Of a stretch of DNA of 64,000 bases, positions 36,407 through 48,409 are shown piece after piece (positions within the stretch are counted from its first letter, which is position 1; the number at the start of each line of letters is the position of its first letter). A program made the translations under genes and the position numbers. Below the pieces are notes generated by a model. The model ran no database searches, was not told the DNA's origin, and saw only the letters and a list, made by a program, of their open reading frames with translations. This stretch comes from Chalara sp. BL73 (Eukaryota; Ascomycota; Leotiomycetes; Helotiales), in NCBI GenBank assembly GCA_918026815.1, contig CAKJVC010000147.1, forward strand, positions 555,564-619,563, written 5' to 3'.

Positions 36407-36950
36407 ATGAAGTTCGGCTTCTCAACCACGCTCTTCCTCATTTCACTCACTAGTGTCCTCGCTACTCCTGTCCCAGAAGCTACCTTTTCCGACCCAGCTC
36501 CAATCACGGCAGATGCTTCTCTCGTTGATAGAGATACAAGCGATGGTCCTCTACTAGGCAGAGATATCTTCGCTCGTGCGACCCGTTACTGCAAAATTAT
36601 CAGTGATGATGGACCCGTCAATTGTCGCAGAGGTCCAGGTACCGAATACGCGGCTGATTATACCGTGACCAATGGGCTCACTTATCGATTTGTGTGCTAC
36701 CGAGAAAGTAATCCTCCTGGGACTTAGTAAGTTCATAATCTAGCAAAGTTATAATTTAGGAAATATCATAACTGACTTCTCTAGTTCTTGGCAGAAGATT
36801 CTTTTCAATGATGGTGTGAGGTTCTGCTATGTCAATGGATACTACACAGATGACAATTGTACCCGCGGTCAGTATTCTTTCTATAATCAAACTGAAGCAC
36901 TTTCCAGATACTAATTTTCTTCTATTACAGCTAGCCTAGGCCCTTGTTAG
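36407..36950 (+). CDS. Small secreted SH3b-like cysteine protein
   Basis: Exons 36407-36726, 36785-36867 and 36931-36950 encode 140 residues. The N-terminus MKFGFSTTLFLISLTSVLA is a signal peptide with likely cleavage before TPVPE. An acidic pro-region (about residues 20-60) follows, ending near RDIFAR. The rest (about 80 residues) contains six Cys in the motifs RYCKI, PVNCRRGPGTEY, RFVCY, VRFCYVNGYY, DDNC and LGPC. The VNCRRGPGT...Y...VTNG pattern and GVRFCYVNGYY resemble bacterial-type SH3 (SH3b) domains, which bind cell-wall or other ligands. Three disulfides are possible. A secreted effector or wall-interacting protein is inference; no named family is assigned. The 20-bp last exon starts within Ala and ends LGPC-stop. 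Confidence 0.78.
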
Positions 36951-37520
36951 GCCGGGTTTTATTTCCCAGTGGCTAAAAAACAAATGGGAAATCTTATTCA
37001 TTTTGGTCGCGTGTTGATTGAAACTTCCAAATCAATTTGGATATCCGCTCTTTGATCAGCTTAATTCAAATCCGGGTGGTTACGGAATTTCTTCCATTTC
37101 TTAGGCCGAAAGCACAAGAATTTCTTCAATTGAGGAAAATGTTGAGGAAATTCAATTCTTGTGACATTGGACCTGCCTATCAATTCTATTCATGTTTTCA
37201 ATCATTCATTTATTTAAAAAACCCCCAAAAAAAACCGAATTCATATCCTGTCGATCTCAAAGCCTTAATAAAATTTACATATGGACTTAATTCCGCCCCA
37301 CGAACCTAGCAAGACCCTTAATTACTAAGATTCCATCAAATTTAAAAATAGGCGAAAGCAAACGAGTTAAAGTTCACTACGGACTCGGACGTGGGTTTTA
37401 AGGAGACTATTCGAGAAGATTCTTCTTTACCTTTGTTATTTTCTTCTAGTAACTTCTCTACAGAGTTCTCCAGCTGCTTATCTAGAAGTAGCTTTCTCCT
37501 AGAAGAAAGTTAATCATGTA
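36951..37520. other. Intergenic region without recognised gene
   Basis: Downstream region of the secreted-protein gene; only short unsupported open frames. Confidence 0.45.
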
Positions 37521-37700
37521 TGTCACGTTTTCGGATTCCGTGGCCGTAGCATTGAGGAGATCCTATTGTATTCGAGAATCTAAAGCTAGGGAAAAAGAAG
37601 AGAAATCAGGAGGACTCTTAAACGTGAGGTTATTCCTACTTCGGGAGCCTAACCCAATTAGGGCTAGCTATACACAGATCTCCACGTGATCCTAGCGTTT
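37521..37700 (-). repeat. Old LTR-like sequence related to the 174-bp LTR family
   Basis: It starts TGTCACG and contains ATTCGAGAATCTAAAGCTAG, close to ATACGAGAATCTATAGCTAA in the solo LTR at 34.8 kb (same orientation). The end is not defined and no target duplication is seen, so this is a tentative, diverged copy. Confidence 0.35.
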
Positions 37701-38125
37701 AAAGTGCCTTCGAAAATTAGAGAGCGTAGTGGGTTGGGCCTTATGTTGATCCGCTTTCGGCCGCTAGGAGCTATCTTTCTCCGCACTAGGATCTCGCGTG
37801 TTGTATGTATTTCCTTTTTTGAAGGGGTGTTCCTGCTTCAAGCCGGGTTCTGTCTGCGCGACTTGAGACAGGTTTCGCTTTACGTCATTGCTTCCTTTTC
37901 TTGCTGGGATAAAGGCCGTGAATTCCTTTTGTAATAGATTTTATATCTAGGATTTAGTATATCCAGCTGGCTGGCCAATAATTTGGGAATTTCGTTTATT
38001 CGCCATGCCCCGCCTCCTCTGTTCCTACCGACCCCTCCTGGTTCTTCGAACCGTGGACCTAGAAACCTGCTGAGTTCCAGTGTCAGTAACGTCCGCGTTG
38101 ACCGCGAGAGGTTGGTGAATAGAGA

Positions 38126-39933
38126 TTGATGAACAGAGGGATAAGATTCGGGCGATCGAGCTTGCAGCAGAGGAACGGAGGAAGGGACAACTACGCGTCC
38201 AAGAACGGCTTGCAAAAGGCTGCGTCTGAGAAGGGAGAGGCAAGGAGAGGGATGGTCCGGTTTAAAGAGCTACAGAAAGAAGAGAGACAACGTCTTTTCC
38301 ACCAGCAGGAAGAAGGGCGTTGTAGGGAGAGGCAGGCCCGAGACGAGTCTGCAATGAGAGCTTACTTACGTCATAAAGCTGCTGGAGAGGCGCGGATGGC
38401 CAAGGATGAAGTGATATGCCAAAGGTGGTTAGCTGAATCGGAGCAGCTAAGGCTTGCAAAGCTCACAGAGAAGGAGCAGAGGCGGATACTAGACTTCCAG
38501 CAGGACGAACAGCGTCGCAACGATAGGAGCCAACGAGATGACGCTGGAATTCAAGCCCATTTACGTCATGAAGCCGATACCCAGGCTCGAAGGACCCAGT
38601 AGAAGTCGCTCACACACAGGAACGAATACTTGCCTTCGACGGTCCAGTTACGTCTTTTCTTGACCAGGAATATCGGCACATGAAGCAGGCTTCGACTACC
38701 TGCCCAGAGGCCATTACCCCATCGATTCAGATGTCGTGCATGACGGCCTATCGGAAGGCTATCTCAGATGCCTCCAACGACTACCTTGTGGGCTATGTGG
38801 GAGGCTGTTCCAAGAAGGGGAAGTACTCGACATCAGCCTTCAAGACGCGAATCTACTACACTTCTTTGAAAAGACGAAGACCGAACCGGATTGCTGCGCA
38901 GTTAAGGGTGATTTTCTTAGGCTGTGCAGTATCTGTTGCTCTGCAGGTGCCTCTTTCAGCTGGCGGCAACTTTGTCAATTTTTTTTTCTGTCAAGACTAT
39001 CCAGCGGTTTTGAAGAGCTTGGACATCGCTGAGGAGGCTTCCATTGCACGAGCTCACGTCACCGGCATGCTCCTAAATCTTGCCTCTGGTGCGTGGACGG
39101 GTTCTTTGTTTCTTTTCGAACTAACACACCCGCCACACTCTACCCACATTCAAACCTCTGTTGGATCTATCAAGACATTAAGGACGCCGCCCTCGTGTGG
39201 TAGCTTCACGTCTATGTCTAAACAGGATAACAGTATTCTCGACGCTTCTTTGGCGACTCAAGATGAAGTGCATGAGGTTCTGCTAGGCCTATTTTATCCG
39301 TGGGACAAACTTCGCCGCGAGTTCCGAGTGTACCGACTTGAATTTCTTCGGGCCTCAGAATATAAGAATACCTGACTTTGGAACCCCCTTGTATACACTC
39401 TTCCCACTTACCTAGTTCGGCTATCTGAGAATATTATGGTGCTTTGACGAAGTAAAGAGGCCGCCGATCAAGACCGGAAAGAGCGTGGGACAGCGTTTGA
39501 CGATTACGTCGAGACTGTGGACTAAGATTTCTTTAATGACGACGAGGAAGCTAATATTGAGGTCGATTTCGCTAAATTACATCCGACAGACAACAATTTG
39601 CTTCAAGCTGCTCTGGCTTTCCCCGGTATTAGCAATAATGGCATATCCTCACTGCGAATCTTGCTAAATCCTCCACTGCTTGGCCCGCGATTCCAAGCCA
39701 ATTCTGCGGTTAAGACTTGGGTCAAGGAGCTAAGAGCCTATAAGGACCAAGAGCCTTCGGGTTCTGAAATGTTGCATATGCTCACTCCTCAAGATCCTCA
39801 TGCTGCCCTCGTTCCAGTTCTCGGCTATCCTACAGAATCCATAGCTTCCGTTCCAGTCTTGCAAGCTTCATTCCAAGGCGATCTTCATTACTCGCCATTA
39901 TCCGTTAAACCAAAGGCAGGGTATCGTTGTTAA
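38126..39933 (+). pseudogene. Helitron-like helicase (N-terminal part) remnant
   Basis: Several frames on the plus strand give pieces in the order of fungal Helitron proteins. First, a Gln/Arg/Glu-rich repeat region with repeated RHKAAGEAR / RHEADTQARRTQ units (38126-38602). Next, a Cys-containing segment, CGLCGRLFQEGEVLDISLQD (about 38785-38850), and LKSLDIAEEASIARAHVTGM (about 39010-39070), resembling the region before the Helitron-like N domain. Then YPWDKLRREFRVY (about 39290-39330), and in other frames WCFDEVKR...AFDDYVETVD and NIEVDFAKLHPTDNN (about 39440-39600). Frame changes and stops make it non-functional. The helicase core and Helitron ends were not found. Assignment is by motif order and moderately sure. 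Confidence 0.5.
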
Positions 39934-40464
39934 AGGCACTAAGCTTTTGCTGTTAAATACTAATTTTACAATAAACAGCAGTTTTGTGACGGGCTGAACC
40001 CGTAGGGATAACACCATTCCCAATATCATATTGCTGGATGTGACCAGGCAGAGAATTATTGATGATTTGCCATGACAGCCACCAAATATCCGTCAATGTG
40101 TCGATAGTTATAAAGGCGTTCATCCCCATTGTCAGAAAAGTTTGGCTAAAATCCAAGGCCACATGTTGCCTAAAAACTTGTCTAGACATTGAAATTGATG
40201 ACGTCGAAGCTTGATGCCTACATAAGTGGCTCGCAGAGTAAGGCTTCTGGGTGTCTCATCATGATAAATAAACTTCCGTTGAATTTGGAACGCATCAATC
40301 TCTTTCCCCAGTAGTTCCAGATCAAACCGTTGAATATGAGTGCCACGTAGTAGGGGATTCCAAGATCGAGACATTAAGTGGTACACTCCCAGATAATGGG
40401 CTGGTCATTGCCTAGATTGATATTAGAGGCTGAAACTTGTGTATGGATCATCTTAGCTGGTAGC
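39934..40464. other. Spacer, possibly 3' part of the C2H2 pseudogene
   Basis: Minus-strand fragments here show no recognised domain. They may be former coding sequence of the adjacent gene. Confidence 0.35.
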
Positions 40465-41455
40465 TTATTCCCACCGGACTGGGGCGGTGTCGGTAACCCC
40501 ATCAAACATGTCCCACAAGGAATTGCTGGCATCGACGGATAGTCTGCTGATTATTCGCAGTATAGGTAAGGATACCTGCCCCATATGCTTTGCCAAATGT
40601 GTTGAAAGCTTTTTCCAAGTGTTGAATGTTTTACCACAAAACTTGCAGGGGTTTCTTGTGGTTTGTTGTAAGTCTCGTGATCGCATCGGTCAATGTAATC
40701 CCATAGGAGATCAGCCACCCTAGCTTCTGTCGTCGAATTTGGCCTTTCCTTGATTTCGGCTCTGAAAACTTGTGTTCGCGTACAAGATGCCGCAAGAAAT
40801 TTTCTTTACGATAACAGAGGTGTCTGCAATCGTCGACCTGGCAAATCCACCACTCTAAATGACGATGACTTACATTTTCATGCCGGAGCCAATCTGGCTT
40901 CCTTTTAAATGACTTTGGCTCCTTGCAGTCTGAGAATGTGCATATAAAAGGCTGAATATCATCGTGAACGTGTTTCGTCCATTCAGACGGCATCTCGTAC
41001 TTGTTGACTTTGAAACATATTTGGCATTCAAATTGGGCCGGAAGGATCCTGGTTGGAGGCATTGGGACACCTGGAGGAAGCACACCCTCGGCTATAGTAA
41101 CTTCACTCCAGTGATAATTATCATCTGATAAGCCTGTTACGAATTGCAGGCAAGAATGATCATGCCCAAGCGCCTCCCTTACATTGTCTTTGGCGTCTAG
41201 TAAACTATTACTCCCATTAAAGGCTGAGCAGTAAATTCCAGCTGTACAATTATGAGCTAGAATTGCCCTCAAATGCTTCCATTGCAGATTATCCAAATTT
41301 TCGTATCGAATTAGTTGCTGAAGTGCAATCCTGCTGACAAGCCAATCCTCCATACGAGGATATAACTGCAGGATATAAGCCTTAAAACCCTCGTGTGTTG
41401 GAACGATCTGTGATATTTGTTCTGTGGCAGCCTCAAATAGGTTAACCCACTTCAT
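40465..41455 (-). pseudogene. C2H2 zinc-finger protein, frameshifted
   Basis: ATG 41455 starts an N-terminal helical domain common in fungal C2H2/ankyrin proteins. Atypical zinc fingers follow: CQICFKVNKYEMPSEWTKHV, CTFSDC...FKRKPDWLRHENVSH, and CQVDDCRHLCYRKENFLRHL. The frame then changes twice. After RRQKL the expected DYIDRCDHETYNKPQETP is found in a different frame, and CKFCGKTFNTWKKLSTHLAKH in a third. Each step fits one missing base (about 40732 and 40653). No GT/AG pair explains both, so I call a pseudogene with two single-base deletions; sequencing error is the alternative. The intact relative would be a nuclear nucleic-acid-binding protein. Confidence 0.72.
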
Positions 41456-41459
41456 ATGC

Positions 41460-41795
41460 TAAGTATACACTTGCAATATTTATTGTTAACAGCAAAAAAA
41501 TAAGACTTGCATATACTCAGTATATGCTAAAAATATGCTAAGCTTGTAGCGCTATTACTTAATTAAGCAACGGTTTGTTTATTTACATTAAGTAATTATT
41601 TAAACAACATTCTAACTATACGCCTACTATACAAAAATGCGCTAAACACACGCTAAACTAACTACTATACTACAATTGGAATACAACTTCACTTGAGCCA
41701 GGGTAGAACTTCATGCTTCTCAAGCTTGGCCAAGGTAGAGCATTTTAGTCAGAATTAGGGTTCGATTCTCTAGCCTGGGCCAACTGGAACCCGCA
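41460..41795. mobile_element. Diverged relative of the right end of the TIR element
   Basis: AT-rich DNA with TATACTCAGTATATG motifs leads to GAGCCAGGGTAGAA and TCTAGCCTGGGCCAACTGGAACCC, matching the layout of 11135-11420 (end ...CTACCCTGGCCCAACTGTAACCC). No left end is recognised. It adjoins the start of the C2H2 pseudogene. Confidence 0.6.
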
Positions 41796-41973
41796 GCTGG
41801 TATATTAGACTGGCATATCAATAGGTAATTAGACAAGGAATGTGGTTCAACCCGCCCTCAACTGCTTCAAACCTCCACGTTCTGGTCTCGGTAAATACGA
41901 TCGGTAAGGCACATCGACAAAATGACGATAATTGAGGGATTTCGTGGAGCCACTAGTCTTTTGTCCTAATCAG

Positions 41974-42750
41974 GATGGCCGATCCTCTGAGCATCACAAC
42001 CAGTGTTTTCGCGGTTGCGACGCTTGTATGCTCAAGCCGTAAGAGCTCCAAATGATGCGTTTCGCGATACCCATAAAACCCTTCCTAACCTTCGGGGCGA
42101 TCTTAACAGGGTCCAGAATCTTCTTCAATCGTTAATAAGTGGCCTGAGCGGCGCCCAGAATTCTGCTCTTTCCCTGAATCAACAAGCATGTTTCATCAAC
42201 CTTAATCTTAATCCTGTCATCTGGCACTGAGATTATATGTCGCAATTTCGCTGCAAGACTATCCAAATCACATTCCACTCTGACCCCGATCAGGTGAAAT
42301 GGTTTTGGTAGAACACGTCTTTGCTTCAATGACAATGATGGTCCGATGCTGAAAGCCGCGCTGGAACAAGACAAGCAAGCGCTCGAAGTTGGTTTAGGAA
42401 TGGCCGCCCTTGTGCGTATCCAGGTCCACAATCATTCATCTGCGCTATGCATAAAACCTTATCCTGGCGGCTGGTCAAACCATCCACCAGAACTCGCAAG
42501 ATTCACAAGCATTTGACACAAAGATAGCAGATTCAATATCCGAGTCTACAGACAGAGTAGAAGGTCTCCAACTTGCTATGAGTCCATTATCTTCAAGTGG
42601 GGTTGTCCTCAAGTAAGAAGATGAAGCTATGGTTCTCAATTTATTGAACCAGCAAGATGCCTTTCTTAGACAATGCTTCAAGATATATAAATCGGCTGCT
42701 GGTAACATGTCGGCGGATGTCGCCAAGGCTTTTTCTTGCCAGCGTTGAGC
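41974..42750 (+). pseudogene. Decayed fungal STAND/NLR-type N-terminal domain protein
   Basis: It starts with MADPLSITTSVFAVATLVCSS, the typical beginning of the fungal N-terminal domain found before ankyrin or NACHT parts (PF17111-like). A frameshift follows at about 42040: the expected APNDAFRDTHKTLPNLRGDL and VQNLLQSLISGLSGAQ appear in another frame. Later pieces are GMAALVRIQVHNHSS, DTKIADSISESTDRVEGLQ and LLNQQDAFLRQCFKIYKSAA, again in changing frames. No downstream NACHT or ankyrin part is visible before the poly(C) tract. It is non-functional. Confidence 0.6.
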
Positions 42751-42821
42751 GAAAGAGGAAACAGACTCCCCAGTCCCACCCCCCGCGGAGAACTTTGCTC
42801 ATAATCTCATATTCATCCCCA

Positions 42822-42842
42822 CCCCCCCCCCCCCCCCCCCCC
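42822..42842. repeat. 21-bp poly(C) tract
   Basis: An uninterrupted run of 21 C just downstream of the STAND-like pseudogene. Such runs are prone to slippage and to length errors in sequencing. Confidence 0.95.
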
Positions 42843-43292
42843 GTTGTGTCTCAGGAGCCTTAGAAGAAGCACAATGTATCATGGTAATAGACATGTTATG
42901 CTAATCGAGGGAAATTGATGCAAGGGGCGGTGATGCAGGCCGAGGACATTGAACATGATTGCGAGAGGCTAAAAGTAGAATGGGAAAAGATAACTATAAA
43001 GAGCCCTCGTGTCGGACTTCGCATCTGAGCCAAGCATATGTAGTTAGCCGCCCCTTGAGTGTTTACATATCTACTCGAAATGCTCTACAGATCAAGCTTT
43101 ATGAACACCATCCATGCACCATGGTAGAACACTGCAATCCCGACCCATCCTGCAACAACTGTGGGGGCTAAGGAATATTTAGCCACGATTATTACTGTCT
43201 TTACACAAATATATTTAACATTCACGTTACGCTACAAGCACTTTTCCGTGCACATATTCTGTTTGTTTACGACTAAGGAATACTTCGTCGCC

Positions 43293-44866
43293 ATGCGCCT
43301 TCTTGACTCGGCAACTTTGAAGCTCGAAGAGTTCTTTGATGACCACGCTCCGAAATATGCAATTCTTTTGCACAGATGGTTGAATGGTGAGGTGTCTCTC
43401 CAAGACATGCAGGATGGCATAGCGGCCAAGAAGTCAGGACATACCAAACTCAAGCTGTGTTGTGATCAGGCCATTATGGGTGGGTTACAGTACGCCTAGG
43501 TCGATACTTGCTGCATCGATAAGACTAGCATCGCTGAGTTGACAGAGGCTATGGAACTCAATGTATCGATGGTATCAAAATGGGACAGTATGCTACACGT
43601 ATTTGTCCGATGTCTAGACTAGCGAGGTATCGAGTGATGCGAGCTTTGGGGGAGGCGCGTGGCTCACTCAGAGATGGACACTGCAAGAGCTTATAGCGCC
43701 TGCGAGCGTTGAATTCTACAATTGCACCTGGCAAAAACTCCGGACGAAAGAAATCTCGAAGGACGTGATCTCAGAAATAACGAACATCGGCGTGGCAATG
43801 CTTGAGGGTGTGGATCCCGAAGCAATCAGTGTAGCGAAAAGAATTTCCTGGGCTTCAAGGCAAACAACAACCAGGCCCGAAGGCAGAGCTTACAGCCTTC
43901 TGGGACTATTTGAAGTCAACATGCCCCTGTTGTATGGTGAAGGTGAGCGGGCATTTATCCGACTTGAAGAAGAGATTATGAAGCACTAGGATGACCAATC
44001 CCTCTTTGCCTGGAAAAGCACCAGCAACAACTACCGCGAGCTTTAAGCGAAATCCCCTACCGATGTTGACGACTGCTACATCGTCTTCTCGTCTAGATCT
44101 AAATGAAATCGAAACCCACGCTCGGTTACAAATATGGTTTTGTCAGTTGAGTTGCCCATGGTAGCCTAGGCTATAGAGACGTATCTCGCACTTGATTGTG
44201 AATTAGAGAATACTCCAAATAGCCGTATCGGGATCTTTTTACAACTTCTACCAGACAACAGTCAGCATGTCGGAGTACTGCTAGATGGAACAGATATCCG
44301 GATCTTTGAGCCGGGACTGGCATCCAAAGCCTGATACAAGCAGGTCTGTGTTCGGCAAAAGGTCTATCGTCCTCATCTGCCTATAGATGGGTTTTACGGA
44401 TTCTGGATTCGAACATTGTCAACAAAAATCACAACTAATTCAAGGCAGGGCGACGGCAAGGTCTTGGAAGTGAACTCATGAATCAGTGATCCAACGAAGA
44501 CCGGATTCTCAAAATACCAACAGGATTGAGTGGCACTGCCGGAGCAATACTGTCCAGATCAAAATCTGGATCTAAGGCTCTGAAATTAGGATTTGACCCA
44601 GATTTCAACCCTGTTTGTCAATTTGAAGGTCATTTATTCAGTCCCGTGGACCCCCTATGAATCCATAGTCCGTTGAGGCCCAACTGCACCCTTCATAGGT
44701 GCTTCAAAGAAGTGATTACCTTCACAAAGGCGACAGACTGATAGGATACAACAAAGAACACTATCCCTTCCGAATATCGATAATGGACTAGACGATCAGA
44801 AATCGGAAAATGTGTGGTTTAGACATTTTGGACATGGGCACAGTGTCTCCAGCGAGTATATCTAAA
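43293..44866 (+). pseudogene. HET-domain (heterokaryon incompatibility) gene, copy 1, degenerate
   Basis: ATG 43293 starts MRLLDSATLKLEEFFDDHAPK, the standard HET-domain beginning. Then TAG replaces Trp in EYAWVDTCCIDK (about 43497). A frame change precedes NSMYRWYQNGTVCYTYLSDV, and further damage precedes the tail WASRQTTTRPEGRAYSLLGL and LYGEGERAFIRLEEEIMKH, which ends in TAG where Ser is expected (43987-43989). C-terminal traces (FDPDFNPVCQFEG, VWFKHFGHGHSVSSEYI) reach 44866. HET proteins trigger cell death when incompatible strains fuse; this copy cannot be translated. Its part from 43704 on is repeated at 53679. Confidence 0.85.
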
Positions 44867-45840
44867 TAGCAAAGCATACCTGAATGAGGTGGCTCTATGC
44901 ATAAAATTTCAAAATCTGGGTAAGGCAAGGCATAGAGATTAAGGTGCCTTGGCATGTGTAAGGCCTGGATGAGATTTTAAAGTATAGAACTAGAATATAC
45001 CTGACTGGATCTTATTTTTGCAGATCCAAATCCCGATTTAACTAGCACAGCCTTGCTTCAGCCCAAGAGGATCCGTCTCAAAGCTATGATAATTCCCAGA
45101 TATCATTACTTTTTGCTCGTTCTACTTCTCTTTCTCTTAGATAATTAGTCGTCCCTTTAGCGAGAGTCACTATGTTAGAAAATGGGTTATCCGATCAAGG
45201 ATATGCGACTTTAAGTCATACGGCAGCCGACCTCAGTGATACTGCCCTAACCATCACGAACCGCACAAGTACTAGGCATGGGTTGGTACAGAATGCGTGA
45301 TAGTACTAGCGAAGCATTGGCACCAACATCCTGATGGTATGAAAGGCTCAGTAGTACCATCGATGCCATAGCACGAATACGAGGTAGCACCTACTGATGA
45401 CTGGTACTAAGGGAGAGATAGAACTAAACAAAGGATACGCCAGCACACTCGTTAATGGAGTATCTTTTTAAATAGTTTAATTAGCCTAACACAATCCTTT
45501 TTTAACCACTGCAACACAGCAGACTTTGCGTACAATACAAGCTTTTAAATATCTATATCTCTACAATATGTATTGTAAAATAATTTCAAATCCACCTGAT
45601 TGGCTGCACCTTTTTAGCCACGGGAAAAACTGTCTTCGCTGTTTTCACGTGCTGTGCTTGTCAGAAATAGGGTCTATTGCACAGGGAATCAATTAGAGGA
45701 TCTGCAGAGGTATCACGGTGATTGAATAACGGGCTTGTTGGAGCGTTCAGTGGTGATGATATTCTCTACAACGCAGAGCAGTAAATGAGGGGAAGACATG
45801 CTTTAGCTCCTTGGCCTACTTACGTAAGCCGATTCCTGAC
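44867..45840. other. HET 3' flank and probable Copia LTR sequence, copy 1
   Basis: No gene. The right part (up to 45841) should be the minus-strand 3' LTR of the Copia element; I could not place its far end. Repeated at about 54833-55806. Confidence 0.45.
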
Positions 45841-48409
45841 ACTCCCCCAGGCGTCGTAGTATATGCTATAGTATAGAAAATCATGGTGTTGTAGTTCCTT
45901 ACAACTTTTATAGCGCCATTCGCATCTTTAGGCTTTATTAACTCTCGTAACGTATCGCTATACGCAGTATTTACATCTCTTTGATTAGGAAGTTCAATAC
46001 TTATCAGCTTACAGCTGAAGCACGGTACAAAAGTACTTTTAAGTGTTTTTATTTTCTTGAATTGGCTGTTGTGTTGCTTTTTTAGCTATTAATCTTTTGC
46101 CTTTTTGTAGTCTTGGTTCTTTTGCTTTTAAGATTTCCAGTTCGTAAATAAATCTCTTGAATTGATCGATTGGCAATTGTTTTGTAAGTGCGTCAACAGG
46201 CTGATTTTTGCTCGCGATATGCTTTATTACTAGCCTGTTTCGTTTTACTATATTATTCTTTATGTATTAGCAGCGAATATCGATATGCTTCGCTTTAAAG
46301 TAGAACTTAAAGTTGTGAATCAAGTCGATTGTTTTTAGATTGTTACAGTAAAGTGTAAAAAGCGTTTTAGAAGGTTTTCGTAAGTCATTCGATAGCTTTT
46401 TAAGCCATGCGGCTTTTTTTGATGCTTCGTTGGCTGCTATTAGTTCGGCCTTTAGTAAGCTTTGCGCTGTCGACCTTTGACGTTGTGATATCTATAATAT
46501 TGCTTTTTTATATCGTAAAACTATTCAGCTCTGAAAAGAAACCTTATTCTTTTCGGTTCCTTAAGTTGCGTTTGAGTAAAACGTGTATTTGTAAAGATTC
46601 GGTGTAGTGATAAGTATTCTAGAGCTATAGGTTATGCCGTAGTTCAGCGTTTCTCGTAAGTATCGTAAAGTCTGTTTTGCATGTTGCAAGTAAAGCAATA
46701 AAAAATTTGCTATATGCTTAGCTAGCTGGCTTACAGCGTAGCTTAAGTCGAATTTAGTTCTATTCGATAAATATATTAAAGATCCTACAATCTGTCGGTA
46801 CATTTCGATATTTTTTTTTTTCAGCTTATTCGATTCTACTTTATTGTATTCGTGTAAGCGTTTCAGCACGGTGCCGGCTAAAATAAGTAAGCTTGTCGGA
46901 TTTGCTTAGTATAAATTGAACTTTTTAAGGATTTTTTGTGCGTAGATTGTTTAGTGTATTTTGATTGTTTTTTCAGGTCGATTTCTTTCGATATTAAAGC
47001 CTACAAATAGTTTAGCTTTCTCGAGATTTTTGTGCTTCTACTTGTGCTTTATTAACGCTTTCGCAGCGTTGCAGTTTGTTTTGCTGTTTATTGTTAGCAT
47101 ATTATCGACAAATAGAAAAATATAAGTATTCTTTTTGTAGAATAAATTAAAGTCTGCAGTCGACGTTTTGAAACTTATAAATTTAAAGTATGCTTAAACT
47201 TCGAGCAGCTATTTTTTAAGCGCTTGCTTTAATTTATATAACGACTTGACTAATAGTAAGCACTTCTTTTTCAAGTTGATATTAAAGTAAAAAAAAGTAA
47301 AAAACTCAAGTATTTCTATGTAGATTTTTTTTTTTAATAAAAGATTCAAAAATGCTGTATCGACATTCAGCTGATTTATTTTTAAATCTTTTTTTGCAGC
47401 TTTAGCTAGCAACGCTTTTAGCGTATTGTATCGCAGTACCGATGCGAACGTATCGAAATAATCGATTTTATATATTTGCTCGTAGCTTTTTACTACAAAG
47501 TGTGCTTTGCGTTTTGCTAAATCACTTTTGTGATCGAATTTGTTCTTGAGTACTTATTTGCTTTTAATTACTTTTTTCTCGCCTGCAAAAAACTCTACTA
47601 TTTTGTACGTGCTTGTACTTTTCAACGATTGTAGTTCTGAACGTATTGCTTCGTGCTATGCAGAAGCGTCTTTTTGCAAAGCTTGTTCAATAGTAATAAG
47701 CTCGAATAAAGCAGCAAGAACACTTACTGTAGCACTTTTTTTTAGCTGTACAGGTTTTTTTTCTGTTACTAACTGTACAATAGCGTCAGGGAACACAGTT
47801 TTGCGTAGTATTTTACCAGCTTTCGTACTGTATAGAACTACACGGCTGCTAGTTGCCGTATCGCCGGATAAGCTTATTTCAGCTCTATTTACAGCGTTCG
47901 TTGTGCTTAACAGACGGCTTTTAAAGCGGCTTAACGAGCTTTTGTCGGAGCTGATAGTAGAAAGAAGAGCCTGTTGCTTAGCTTGCTTTGTAGCTACTGT
48001 AGTGTGTAAAACTACTTTAGTATTCCTTGGTTCAGTACGGCTCGTAGGCTGCTTTTTAGCTGGTACACTGCTTTCTGCAAAAGCTTGTATTATAGGGAGC
48101 TTTTGCTTTTTTTCTCGACTTAATAGCTTTTCAGTTAGCTTAAGGAAAATACTTTCAATAAACTTAACATCAGCCGATATTTTTTTTTTTTCTGTATTTA
48201 GATCAAAAAGCTTTTATAGCTTATTGCTTTTTATTTTTATAAATATGTAATTTCTTTGCTGCAGCTTAAAGTCGAAAGTTGATGATTGCACTCTGTAAGT
48301 TGCTTTTAGATAAGCTTTGCAGCTATACACTTTTAGTGCTTGTAAGTCAGGTTTTCGATTTTTGTACGTTTGATACAGGATTTCTGTTTCGTACTTTTCG
48401 TACAGTAAC
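45841..48409 (-). pseudogene. Ty1/Copia pol remnant, copy 1
   Basis: Minus strand, running to lower coordinates: an integrase tail (about 48400-48200), RT start (INQLNVDTAFLNLLLKK, SLYKLKQALKK; 47412-47209), RT end (YRQIVGSLIYLSNRTKFDLS, AVSQLAKHIANF; 46869-46561) and RNase H (AKHIDIRC, then IASKNQPVDALTKQLP; about 46300-46150). The purine tract GCCTGGGGGAG and TGTCAGGAATCGG mark the 3' LTR start at 45841. The 5' half is missing; the minus-strand Gypsy LTR at 48410 abuts it. Many stops. The long plus-strand open frame at 47540-48250 is antisense to this and not a gene. Confidence 0.83.

Noticed and set aside
47540..48250. Long plus-strand open frame (236 codons; also 57481-58080 in copy 2)
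   Set aside because: It lies antisense to the Copia remnant, whose RT and integrase motifs are on the minus strand. Composition is Ser/Leu/Phe-rich with no family.
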